DNA of 17,404 nt from Treponema sp. (GCA_017963165.1 JAGCTZ010000105.1:1-17404), one strand, 5' to 3'. Counted from the stretch's first letter, positions 7,546-14,710 are shown. Translations and numbers: made by a program. The notes: a model not told the origin generated them from the sequence alone.

Positions 7546-7911
7546 TTAATCCTTATATGAAATTGTATATTCGATTTTATAAGCTGTAGAAATTGCCTGA
7601 AGGGCAGAAGTGAGAATCTCTTTTAATTTTTCAAATTCTGCAGCTTGTGAATATTCCCCGTAAAAAGTTATTTCTGCAGTTTCGGGAATAATGTTTGCCT
7701 TTATGCCTGACTCAAAATTGACTGGAACCAGACTGACATTATTAAATTGTGAAAATTCAAACCAGACCTTATTCTGAACAAGATGAATAAAATCAGAGCC
7801 TGCAATCAGAGGGTTATGGGTTTTAAAAGGAACGGAACTGTGTCCTCCAAGTCCATGCAAATTTATTTGTGAATAAAAAGAACCACTTCTTTTTGGATTT
7901 TTTTCCAGCAT
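7546..7911 (-). CDS. Free-standing M20 dimerization-domain protein
   Basis: This 121-residue protein consists almost entirely of the M20 dimerization (lid) domain. INLHGLGGHSSVP with His24 is followed by the NPLIAGSDFIHLVQ helix, the NVSLVPVNFESGIKANIIPETAE strand pair shown here in part (KANIIPETAE, 71-80), and a final helix and strand. The zinc-binding catalytic halves that normally flank this domain are missing, and there is no room for them in the flanking sequence. The gene nevertheless has a good ribosome site (AGGAG, 7 bases before ATG, overlapping the ATPase stop), no stops, and tight spacing to both neighbours. It may be a deletion remnant of a duplicated amidohydrolase kept in frame. 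Alternatively it may be a functional partner that supplies the GGH histidine to the adjacent amidohydrolase, which lacks it. The second idea is inference. Confidence 0.72.
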   Translation of the reverse strand: MLEKNPKRSGSFYSQINLHGLGGHSSVPFKTHNPLIAGSDFIHLVQNKVWFEFSQFNNVSLVPVNFESGIKANIIPETAEITFYGEYSQAAEFEKLKEILTSALQAISTAYKIEYTISYKD

Positions 7912-7920
7912 AGTAATCTC

Positions 7921-8679
7921 CTATAAAACGTATTCCGGCGGAATAACAACGCCATTTTTGCTTAAAAACTCTCTTGTTCGTTCATTCTTTGGGGATTCAA
8001 AAATCTGTTCAGGAGAGCCCATTTCTACAATTGAACCTTTTTCCATAAAGATGATTTTGTTTGCAATATTACGGACAAAGCCCATTTCATGCGAAACAAT
8101 AATCATCGTGTAGCCTTCCTTGGCAATTGCCCTGATTGTGTCCAGAACTTCATTTACAAGCTCGGGGTCAAGGGCACTGGTTGGCTCATCAAATAAAAGC
8201 AGCTCCGGCTTCATTGCAATGCCCCGTGCAATTGCTACACGCTGCTGCTGTCCTCCGGAAAGATGCTTTGGATAATAATTCAAGCGGTCAGACATCTTTA
8301 CCTTTTCCAGTTCTTCAAGTGCAATTTTCTTTGCTTCTTCCTTACTCTTTTTCTGGACAATGATAAGGCCTTCCATTACATTTTCCAGAGCTGTTTTTCT
8401 TTGGAATAAGTTGAATGACTGAAAAACCATTGATGTTTTTTTCCTGAGTTTGAGTACATCATTTTTGTCGTACTGTTTGCAGTCAAAGGTAAAATCGTCA
8501 AAGGAGATGGAACCGTTCTCTGGTTTTTCAAGATGATTGATACAACGCAAGAGAGTTGATTTACCGGTTCCAGAAGGCCCGATTATTGCAATGACATCTC
8601 CTTTTTCAATGTCAAAGCTGATATCCTTCAAAACAACATTATTTTGAAATTGCTTTTTAATATGCTCAATTCGAATCAT
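7921..8679 (-). CDS. Polar amino-acid (cystine-type) ABC transporter ATP-binding protein
   Basis: This 252-residue ATPase belongs to the GlnQ/HisP/TcyC family. Walker A GPSGTGKST is at 34-42, the Q-loop is in MVFQSFNLF near 84-92, the signature LSGGQQQR is at 140-147, Walker B LLLFDEPTSALD is at 160-171, and the switch His is in VSHEMG. The segment after the Q-loop (KTALENVMEGLIIVQKK) resembles cystine importers such as TcyC/TcyN, which supports a sulfur amino acid as cargo without proving it. It overlaps the permease gene by four bases (ATGA), so the two are translationally coupled. Its stop overlaps the ribosome site of the small M20-domain gene. It acts on the cytoplasmic face of the membrane together with the permease and lipoprotein encoded upstream. 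Confidence 0.92.
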   Translation of the reverse strand: MIRIEHIKKQFQNNVVLKDISFDIEKGDVIAIIGPSGTGKSTLLRCINHLEKPENGSISFDDFTFDCKQYDKNDVLKLRKKTSMVFQSFNLFQRKTALENVMEGLIIVQKKSKEEAKKIALEELEKVKMSDRLNYYPKHLSGGQQQRVAIARGIAMKPELLLFDEPTSALDPELVNEVLDTIRAIAKEGYTMIIVSHEMGFVRNIANKIIFMEKGSIVEMGSPEQIFESPKNERTREFLSKNGVVIPPEYVL

Positions 8680-9455
8680 GCTGCCGTCTCCTTTGCTTTT
8701 GATTTTGTTCTAACTTTTAGTTTTAACTCTTTGTCATTACTTTCTTCTTTTGGAGTATCTGGAACTCTTACAAGAATTAGGATTCTATGAATGATTCTTT
8801 CAATCAATATTGTGATTGCCCAGTAAATTATTGCCAGTGCAACATATGCCTCAAAGTAGCGGTAATCTCCTCCGGCAATTATTTTTCCCTGAGCCGTCAT
8901 TTCTATGATTCCACAAGAAAAGGCAAGTGATGTACCTTTTACAAGTCCGATCAAAGTATTACCAAGAGATGGAATGGCAAGCTCCACGGCTTCCGGAATA
9001 ATTACTCTTACCATACACTGAAAGCCAGACATTCCAAGTGATGAAGCGGCTTCAACTTCTCCCTTGTTTACTGCCTGTAAGGCTGCCTGAATCGTAACGG
9101 CATTTAATGCAGCCTGATTAAAAGCAAGTGCAACTAGGGCATAAACAAAAGGCGGTATACTTGCAATTCTTATGTCAGTTCCATTCCAGTAATTTAAATA
9201 TTTTATAAAAATCGGAATACCAAAATAGGTTGCATAAAGCTGTACCAAAGTTGGTGTACCCCGAATAAGGGAAATATAAAAGGTTGAAATCTGAGTTAGA
9301 ACCGGAATTTTTTTAACACGAATAAGTGCAATAAAAAATCCGAGTATCAAACCTGCGAGCATTGCTCCGGCTGCCAGTTTAAGAGTAACCGGCAGATAAC
9401 GAAGAATTCCCCAGAAGTCTTTATAAACTACATGAATGTCAAACAAATTTGGCAT
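8676..9455 (-). CDS. Polar amino-acid (cystine-type) ABC transporter permease
   Basis: This 259-residue inner-membrane permease belongs to the HisM/GlnP/TcyB family. It has about five hydrophobic segments, the family motif RGTPTLVQ at 65-72, and the EAA coupling loop near 132-154 (GEVEAASSLGMSGFQCMVRV). It is full length for the family. The C-terminal tail from about residue 230 is unusually charged and lysine-rich (KEESNDKELKLKVRTKSKAK) and probably cytoplasmic. As a single permease it would act as a homodimer, as TcyB-type systems do. It lies 31 bases after the binding-protein stop and overlaps the ATPase start by four bases. The ATG has GGAGGAAAAGGACT upstream. Confidence 0.92.
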   Translation of the reverse strand: MPNLFDIHVVYKDFWGILRYLPVTLKLAAGAMLAGLILGFFIALIRVKKIPVLTQISTFYISLIRGTPTLVQLYATYFGIPIFIKYLNYWNGTDIRIASIPPFVYALVALAFNQAALNAVTIQAALQAVNKGEVEAASSLGMSGFQCMVRVIIPEAVELAIPSLGNTLIGLVKGTSLAFSCGIIEMTAQGKIIAGGDYRYFEAYVALAIIYWAITILIERIIHRILILVRVPDTPKEESNDKELKLKVRTKSKAKETAA

Positions 9456-9486
9456 AGTCCTTTTCCTCCGATTCAGGCAAGGTTAT

Positions 9487-10362
9487 TTAGTTTGCCAGGT
9501 CTTTTTCGATGAACTCACGAGATTCCTTTATGTATTCAGGTGTAACAAGAAATTCATAACCCGGATAATATTTCTGGAAGATTTTTTCAATGGCACCATC
9601 TATTACAGCTGCTTCAAAGGCTGCATCAAAATCATCACGAAGCTTTTCTTCTCCTCTTGGGAAGTAGTAGAAACCACCTGCTAATCCGCCCTTGAAGGTG
9701 TAATTGTCTTCTACAGAAACATCGATTACTTTTAAGCCCTGTATTCCTGTTTTTTCAAGCTGTGCAATAATGACAGGCTTTGAGTGATAATAAAAATCTA
9801 TATCTTTGTCCAAAACCTGAAGTGAAAAATCTCCAATGGTTTCTACATAGCCTACCTGAATTTGATTGTCCGGATGACTTGCATTCCAGGCACGATAAAT
9901 ATTGTCATTAGCGTTTCCAGGCAGAGTGATTACCTTATGACCTGGTAAATCAAAAACATTCTTAATATCTGTATTATCTTCTCGAACCAGAATTGCATGA
10001 GGAATTACAGCGTTTGGAGCAGAAACAATATATTTTTCACCACGAGATTTATTGTAACCCCAGGTATTGTAAGAAACCTGATACAAGCCTGCATCAAGAC
10101 CTGTAAGAGTTGACTGGGCATCTGCAACAACAAATTCAATACTGTACTGCGGCAAACGACTGAACACTTCTTTTACAACTTCAGTTTCATAACCAACAAG
10201 CTCATCCTTTTCGTTACGGAAGGTTGAAGGGGCTGTATTTCCTCCTGTTCCAATAACAATTTTTCTTGTTCCATCTTTTACTTCAGTTTTCTTGCTGCAG
10301 GAAGTTAATCCGCCTAAAATAAAAATACTGAGTACAAAAATCAAACCTTTTAATAATTTCAT
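9487..10362 (-). CDS. Amino-acid ABC transporter substrate-binding lipoprotein (SBP family 3)
   Basis: This 291-residue extracytoplasmic receptor is the first gene of the long operon. Residues 1-21 form a signal peptide with a lipobox ending GLTSC, giving lipidated Cys22. The mature part is a family 3 solute-binding protein: IVIGTGGNTAPSTF, DELVGYETEVVKEVFSRL, STLTGLDAGLYQVSYN, and later KIFQKYYPG. Family members bind polar amino acids, and cystine-type receptors (TcyA) are the likeliest match given the ATPase and the amidohydrolases downstream. That specificity is an inference. A strong AAGGAGG site lies 5 bases before the ATG. A shared operator (10382-10405) lies 19 bases further upstream and should control the whole run down to the MATE gene. 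Confidence 0.92.
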   Translation of the reverse strand: MKLLKGLIFVLSIFILGGLTSCSKKTEVKDGTRKIVIGTGGNTAPSTFRNEKDELVGYETEVVKEVFSRLPQYSIEFVVADAQSTLTGLDAGLYQVSYNTWGYNKSRGEKYIVSAPNAVIPHAILVREDNTDIKNVFDLPGHKVITLPGNANDNIYRAWNASHPDNQIQVGYVETIGDFSLQVLDKDIDFYYHSKPVIIAQLEKTGIQGLKVIDVSVEDNYTFKGGLAGGFYYFPRGEEKLRDDFDAAFEAAVIDGAIEKIFQKYYPGYEFLVTPEYIKESREFIEKDLAN

Positions 10363-10381
10363 AATTACCTCCTTGCTGGTA

Positions 10382-10405
10382 ATAACCTAGCAATGAGGTA
10401 GGTAT
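10382..10405 (-). promoter_or_regulatory. Operator copy 2, upstream of the transporter-amidohydrolase-NifDK-like operon
   Basis: On the minus strand it reads ATACCTAC, a 7-base spacer, then CTAGGTTAT. Both arms are identical to copy 1 at 2103-2126 over all 17 bases, while the spacers differ. The palindrome ACCTA-N9-TAGGT contains a T-N11-A LysR-type core. It lies just upstream of the ribosome site of the binding-protein gene. Confidence 0.72.
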
Positions 10406-10435
10406 ACTATTTTTTTTAAATCGTTACTAATACAA
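10406..10435 (-). promoter_or_regulatory. Weak candidate promoter for the long operon
   Basis: On the minus strand, TTGTAT (10435-10430), an 18-base spacer and AATAGT (10411-10406) form a poor sigma-70 match. The -10 directly abuts operator copy 2, the same arrangement as at the other two operator sites. The poor match could mean activator dependence. Confidence 0.25.
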
Positions 10436-10462
10436 AATTTGGATATGAGTGATAGATTTTTT

Positions 10463-11680
10463 TTATAAATTTAAAAAGTCAATTGCGTAGAAGGTGTAAA
10501 GGGAAACTGACTGAAGCAGAGCATCTTCATCAATATCAAATTTTGAATCGTGGTGGGCTGCCGTAGTTCCTTCTCTTGCAGGATTACCTGTGCCGAAATA
10601 GGCGTAGGTTCCCGGCACTCTGATTATGTATTCTGCAAAGTCGTCGCCTCCGAGTGAAGCCTGGCGGTTTTTAATTACATTTTCTTGGCCGAAAATTCTA
10701 GTGGCAGTTTTCTGAACCTCTTCGGTTGAAGTTTGATCGTTGATAAGTGGTGAGGCAAAATCAATATATTCTACCTTGGCATCACCACCAAAAAGACGGG
10801 CGGTTTGTTTAGACATGTCTGCCAGCAACTGCTTTGTTCTTTCGCGAACCTCCGGAGTAAAGGCACGGATTGTTCCTTCAAGCTCTGCCTTTTGCGCAAT
10901 GATGTTGTAGGCGTCTCCCGCAGTGATTTTTCCAATTCCTATGAGAACATTGTCCATTGGAGAAGTGCGGCGGGTTATAAGGGCCTGGGTTGAAATTACA
11001 ATCTGACTTGCAATGTAGGCAGCATCGGAACCAAGCTGGGGCGTTGAAACATGGGCTGGAGCTCCCTTTACGGTGATTTTGAACCAGTCTACACTGGCGT
11101 TATTTGGGCCCGGAACAAGGGCTACTTTTCCAACCGGCAGATTAGAAGCAGCGTGCATGCCAAAGGTTCTGTCTGCACCATCCAGATAGCCGCCATTGAC
11201 AAAAATTCTTGCTCCGTAGCCAATTTCTTCACCGGACTGAAAGGTGAGTCGGATTGTGCCTGAAAATAAATCCTTGTGGGCATTTAGAATGCGGGCAGCT
11301 CCAAGCAGGGAGGCTGTATGAGCATCGTGACCACAGGCGTGCATGCGGCCATCAATTTTTGATTTGTATTCGCATTCGTGAGTTTCCTGAATGGGCAGAG
11401 CGTCAATGTCGGCACGAAGAACGATTGTTTTTGCGGGTCTGTCAGATGAGTCTGCCTCTACTGATTTTTTACTGCCCTTTATTTCTGCATAAACTCCAGT
11501 TTCGCCAACCCTTTTGTGAACAAGACCTATTTTGTCCAGCTCCTCTTCAATTTTAAGGGCAGTTTGAAATTCTTCTTTTGCAATTTCAGGATTCATGTGA
11601 AAATGACGCCGCAGAGAAACTACATAGTCATGGTCTTTTTTAATTTCTTCAAGAAGTTCTTTTTCTATGCTTTCTGTCAT
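10463..11680 (-). CDS. M20D-family amidohydrolase (N-acyl amino acid deacylase type), complete
   Basis: This 405-residue metallohydrolase is paralogous to the one at 6373-7533. Motifs are VLRADIDALPI (87-97), MHACGHDAHT (113-122, with Cys116 and His118), SGEEIGYGA with Glu151/152, and GMHAASN with His176. The dimer-domain GAPAHVSTP carries the intact His210, and HHDSKFDIDED lies near the C-terminus. ATG at 11680 is preferred because GGAGG lies 8 bases upstream. ATG codons further up would place the start in or before the MetQ terminator hairpin. The gene sits just after that terminator and before the operator of the long operon, with no clear promoter of its own, so it may depend on read-through from metNIQ. 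The likely role is freeing an amino acid, possibly methionine or cysteine, from an N-acyl form. The specificity is not visible. Confidence 0.9.
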   Translation of the reverse strand: MTESIEKELLEEIKKDHDYVVSLRRHFHMNPEIAKEEFQTALKIEEELDKIGLVHKRVGETGVYAEIKGSKKSVEADSSDRPAKTIVLRADIDALPIQETHECEYKSKIDGRMHACGHDAHTASLLGAARILNAHKDLFSGTIRLTFQSGEEIGYGARIFVNGGYLDGADRTFGMHAASNLPVGKVALVPGPNNASVDWFKITVKGAPAHVSTPQLGSDAAYIASQIVISTQALITRRTSPMDNVLIGIGKITAGDAYNIIAQKAELEGTIRAFTPEVRERTKQLLADMSKQTARLFGGDAKVEYIDFASPLINDQTSTEEVQKTATRIFGQENVIKNRQASLGGDDFAEYIIRVPGTYAYFGTGNPAREGTTAAHHDSKFDIDEDALLQSVSLYTFYAIDFLNL

Positions 11681-11695
11681 ATTCACATCCTCCAT

Positions 11696-11721
11696 AAAAA
11701 AGGCGGACTTTATAGCCCGCC
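11696..11721 (-). terminator. Rho-independent terminator after metQ
   Basis: On the minus strand, GGCGGGC and GTCCGCC form a 7-bp stem (one G-T pair) with loop TATAAA, followed directly by TTTTTT. It starts 18 bases after the metQ stop and ends right before the ribosome site of the downstream amidohydrolase, so it should limit expression of that gene. Confidence 0.8.
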
Positions 11722-11739
11722 CCTTATTAGTAATTTTTT

Positions 11740-12666
11740 TTACCACTTAATGGCTTTATCAACTGTCTTTACAGTTGCCGCAGCTTTATCGGCACTTACA
11801 GTCTGGTAATCAAAAGATGGGAAGAAAGCTTCTTCAAATTTTGAAAGAAGATATTCTGCAACAACCTGTGACTGGTAAGCCTTTACGATTTTCTTGTAAA
11901 CATCATTGTCTTTATCCTTTGTGCGGGCAACGATGATATTTACATAAGGGTTGTCTCCGCTTTCAGACTGCTTTTCAATGATGAGTCCGTCCTTTGAAGG
12001 AATAAGGCCTGTAGGAATTGCATAAGTTCCGTTGATTGTAGCACCAGCGTAATCGTCGAGAGTCTGAGGAAGAGTATTTGCAGTTTGAGGAACAACTTCT
12101 ACGTTGTAAACAAATTCTGTAATATCCTTGAGCTCAGGAGTGTAGCCTGCAGCAGGATCAACAACAATAAGACCAGCTGCTTCAAGAAGCTTGATTCCGC
12201 GGCTAAGGTTTGTACCGTCGCTTGGAATTGCAAACTTAAGGGCACCTGCTTTTACAGACTTGCTTCCGTTCTTTCCTGCTGCCTTTTTGATTTCATCAAG
12301 GCTCTTGTATTTCTTTGAATACAAGGTAAGAGGAGCGATCAAAGTGTCACCGATAACTGTAAGGTCATAACCATTGTTACCTGCATCGTTATTCAGATAA
12401 GCCTTGTGCTGGAAAGCATTCAAATCAATGTCGCCGGAATTTAAAGCTTCGTTTGGAAGATTGTAAGCGCTGAACTCAACAAGCTCAATTTTAATTCCGC
12501 TGTTTTCCTTGTCCAGAACATACTGAACAGCCTTCCACTGGTCATTGTTAGCACCGCAAACACCAACCTTAACCTTCTGAGTTTTAGCTTTCTTCGCAGC
12601 AAAAGCTCCGTTTGAGAGAACTCCTGCAATAAGAAGCAGGGCAAAAATCTTTTTTGTATTTTTCAT
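11740..12666 (-). CDS. metQ: MetQ, methionine-binding protein (NlpA family)
   Basis: This 308-residue periplasmic binding protein belongs to the MetNIQ methionine importer. The mature part starts with KVKVGVCGANNDQWKAVQ and includes NEALNSGDIDLNAFQHKAYL, AIPSDGTNLSRGIKLLEAAGLI, and INGTYAIPTGL, all hallmarks of the NlpA/MetQ family. The first 23 residues look like a signal peptide ending AFA, followed by AKK. There is no lipobox cysteine, so unlike most MetQ proteins it should be a soluble periplasmic protein cleaved by signal peptidase I. AAGGAG lies 10 bases before the ATG, and the gene starts 24 bases after the metI stop. It is the last gene of the metNIQ operon. The natural ligand is D- or L-methionine in known members, and related amino acids are possible. 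Confidence 0.93.
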   Translation of the reverse strand: MKNTKKIFALLLIAGVLSNGAFAAKKAKTQKVKVGVCGANNDQWKAVQYVLDKENSGIKIELVEFSAYNLPNEALNSGDIDLNAFQHKAYLNNDAGNNGYDLTVIGDTLIAPLTLYSKKYKSLDEIKKAAGKNGSKSVKAGALKFAIPSDGTNLSRGIKLLEAAGLIVVDPAAGYTPELKDITEFVYNVEVVPQTANTLPQTLDDYAGATINGTYAIPTGLIPSKDGLIIEKQSESGDNPYVNIIVARTKDKDNDVYKKIVKAYQSQVVAEYLLSKFEEAFFPSFDYQTVSADKAAATVKTVDKAIKW

Positions 12667-12690
12667 AATTCAATTTCTCCTTTTTTTGAT

Positions 12691-13425
12691 TTATGATTTA
12701 TTTTCAGGATTCACTAGGGAGTCCTTTTGTACATGTTTGAAGAGCTCTCTGTTTGTAGTTTTCTTTGCAAGCAGAGAACCGGTAAATTGCAGCAGACAGA
12801 TAAAAATCAACAGTATGATTATGCAGGCATAAATGATATCCTGATGATTAAGACCCTGACCATAGTTGATGGCAAAGTCTCCAAGTCCGCCGGCTCCTAC
12901 AGCACCGGCCATAGTTGTAAGACCAACCAGAGAAATGGCCGTAATTGTAGTAACGCGGATAAGCTCTGGAACTGATTCATGAAGATAAACTCGGAAAATT
13001 AAACCAAAGGTTCCGCTTCCCATACTGCGGGCTGCCTCAGCCTTTCCAGGGTCTACATTTTCCAGAGCAGTTTCTACCTGACGGGAAAAGAATGGTACCG
13101 TTCCAAAAATCAGAGGAATGATGGCTCCCTTTACACCGATTGCAGTTCCCACAATTGAGCGGGTAAAAGGAATCAAAAAAACCAGCAGAATTACAAAAGG
13201 AATTGAGCGGAAAAGATTTATAAAGACACTGATTATTGTGTAGAGAACCTTGTTCGGCTTAATTCCATCCTTCTTAAAAACAATCAGAAGCACACCAAAA
13301 ATCAGGCCAAGCACAAAAGAAATTGAACCCGAAATGATGAACATCTGAAAGGTTGCAAGACAGTTGTTCAAAAACTTATACCAGTAGGCATAAAGATTAG
13401 GAAAGATTTTTTCGAATGTCTCCAT
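12691..13425 (-). CDS. metI: MetI, methionine ABC transporter permease
   Basis: This 244-residue inner-membrane permease has about five hydrophobic segments. The EAA loop (EAARSMGSGTFGLIFRVYL, 130-148) and the MetI signature regions NLFRSIPFVILL near 70-81 and TTMAGAVGAGGLGDFAI are typical of the MetI family. At 244 residues it is slightly longer than the usual 217-230, owing to a polar C-terminal tail after the last membrane helix. It pairs with MetN as a homodimer. The ATG comes one base after the metN stop (TAA T ATG), so the genes are translationally coupled. Confidence 0.93.
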   Translation of the reverse strand: METFEKIFPNLYAYWYKFLNNCLATFQMFIISGSISFVLGLIFGVLLIVFKKDGIKPNKVLYTIISVFINLFRSIPFVILLVFLIPFTRSIVGTAIGVKGAIIPLIFGTVPFFSRQVETALENVDPGKAEAARSMGSGTFGLIFRVYLHESVPELIRVTTITAISLVGLTTMAGAVGAGGLGDFAINYGQGLNHQDIIYACIIILLIFICLLQFTGSLLAKKTTNRELFKHVQKDSLVNPENKS

Positions 13426-13426
13426 A

Positions 13427-14509
13427 TTAGTTTGCCTCCTTTGCGTCTCTTACATTATCAGCAAGCTCTGTCACCTTTACCTTCTGCTCTACAAAGTGGG
13501 TAATAGCAGCTTCTATATTTTTATCTTCGCCTTTAATCACAACAATGATTTCACCAAGAGGCGAGTCCTGAATCATCTCAACATTTGCAAGCACGATATT
13601 AAGGCGCACATTGAATTTCTGGGAAACAAGCGAAATCAAAGATTCACCAACCGAGTTCTTCAAGAAGGTCAGCTTAATCAGTCTGTCTCCCTCAGCTGGA
13701 TTATTTACGCGAGGATCATTTACCAGAGTAGAAACCTTTGCCAGAGAAGACTGGGAAGCAATAAACTTTTTTGTAATCTCCTGTTTAGGTTCAGCAAAAA
13801 TAGAATAAACATCGCCTTCTTCTACCACGCGGCCTTTTTCCATAACGGCAACTCTGTGGCAGATAGATTTAATTACGCTCATCTCATGAGTGATTATGAT
13901 GATTGTAAGGCCAAGCTTTTTATTCAGTTCCTTAAGAAGATTCAAAATAGAGGCCGTTGCTTCAGGATCCAGGGCACTGGTTGCTTCATCAGAAAGCAGT
14001 ACCTTAGGATTGTTTGCAAGGGCTCTGGCAATTGCAACACGCTGCTTTTGGCCACCCGAAAGCTGACTCGGATAAACATTACGCTTATCGCTCAAATCGA
14101 CCAGCTCCAGAAGCTCAGTTACGCGGACATCAATTTCTTCTTTTTTAAGACCATTGTACTTAAGTGGATAGGCAACGTTGTCAAAAACAGTAGAACGGTC
14201 GAGCAGATTAAAGTGCTGGAAAATCATTCCGATTCCACGGCGAACCTTTTTCATTTCGTGATTTGTTTTGCGGTGAAAGTTTCCTTCGCTGTCGTGCCAG
14301 GTAAGCTGAATTCCATTCACATTAATGCTGCCGGAATCAGGAACCTCAAGCAGGTTAATACAACGAACCAGAGTAGATTTTCCTGCTCCAGAATATCCGA
14401 TAACGCCATAAATACTGCCGTCTTCAATAGTGAGAGAAACCTTTTTTAAGGCTTCTACATCATTCCCTTTGAGATGATAAGTTTTATCAACGGAATCTAT
14501 AACTATCAT
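13427..14509 (-). CDS. metN: MetN, methionine ABC transporter ATP-binding protein with NIL domain
   Basis: This 360-residue ATPase of the methionine importer has Walker A GYSGAGKST at 38-46, the Q-loop in MIFQHFNLL near 95-103, the signature LSGGQKQR at 150-157, Walker B LLSDEATSALD at 171-181, and the switch His in ITHEMS. The C-terminal portion from about 270 to 350 (RLIKLTFLKN...PLGEIIVVIKGED) is the NIL domain. In E. coli MetN this domain binds cytoplasmic methionine and closes the transporter (trans-inhibition). It is the first gene of metNIQ. A perfect -35 and an operator that overlaps the -10 lie just upstream, so transcriptional control is added to allosteric control. The start at 14509 follows a poor ribosome site. 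The short leader is AT-rich. Confidence 0.94.
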   Translation of the reverse strand: MIVIDSVDKTYHLKGNDVEALKKVSLTIEDGSIYGVIGYSGAGKSTLVRCINLLEVPDSGSINVNGIQLTWHDSEGNFHRKTNHEMKKVRRGIGMIFQHFNLLDRSTVFDNVAYPLKYNGLKKEEIDVRVTELLELVDLSDKRNVYPSQLSGGQKQRVAIARALANNPKVLLSDEATSALDPEATASILNLLKELNKKLGLTIIIITHEMSVIKSICHRVAVMEKGRVVEEGDVYSIFAEPKQEITKKFIASQSSLAKVSTLVNDPRVNNPAEGDRLIKLTFLKNSVGESLISLVSQKFNVRLNIVLANVEMIQDSPLGEIIVVIKGEDKNIEAAITHFVEQKVKVTELADNVRDAKEAN

Positions 14510-14526
14510 ATTATTATAACTGCCTA

Positions 14527-14550
14527 TAAACCTAGTTGGTAAGTAGGAAA
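14527..14550 (-). promoter_or_regulatory. Operator copy 3, upstream of metN
   Basis: On the minus strand it reads TTTCCTAC, a 7-base spacer, then CTAGGTTTA. It keeps the CCTAC-N7-CTAGGT core of the other two copies and differs only in the outer bases. It overlaps the metN -10 box and ends 17 bases before the ATG. Confidence 0.62.
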
Positions 14551-14576
14551 ATAATACAAATTCGATGACTTGTCAA
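14548..14576 (-). promoter_or_regulatory. Promoter for metNIQ
   Basis: On the minus strand, a perfect TTGACA (14576-14571) is followed after 17 bases by TATTTT (14553-14548). The -10 runs into operator copy 3, so the predicted transcription start lies inside the operator. Confidence 0.6.
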
Positions 14577-14650
14577 GCGAAGAATTATGCAATTTTATTG
14601 CAATATATTATTTATATAGGAGTTATAAGAATAAACTATAGGTAAGATAA

Positions 14651-14680
14651 TTGACATAAATTTAGATAGAGGTGTATAGA
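14651..14680 (+). promoter_or_regulatory. Promoter for the radical SAM gene
   Basis: TTGACA (14651-14656), an 18-base spacer and TATAGA (14675-14680) lie 30 bases before the ATG at 14711. The 201-base divergent region also holds the metN promoter. Nothing else is evident between the two promoters apart from AT-rich sequence. Confidence 0.55.
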
Positions 14681-14710
14681 TAAGAGAAAAGAGTAAAAGG
14701 ATTTTCTTAA

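Noticed and set aside
10363..10462. SAM or other riboswitch upstream of the binding-protein gene
   Set aside because: The leader before the ATG is too short and no multi-helix aptamer is visible. The palindrome fits a DNA operator better.
13496..14449. Long + strand open frame of 317 codons antisense to metN
   Set aside because: It lies fully inside a clear metN in the opposite direction, its translation matches no known family and is rich in Asn, Phe and Arg, and it has no ribosome site.
14551..14650. Fourth operator copy near the radical SAM promoter (TATAGGTAAG)
   Set aside because: Only one half-site resembles the motif and there is no matching arm at the right distance.
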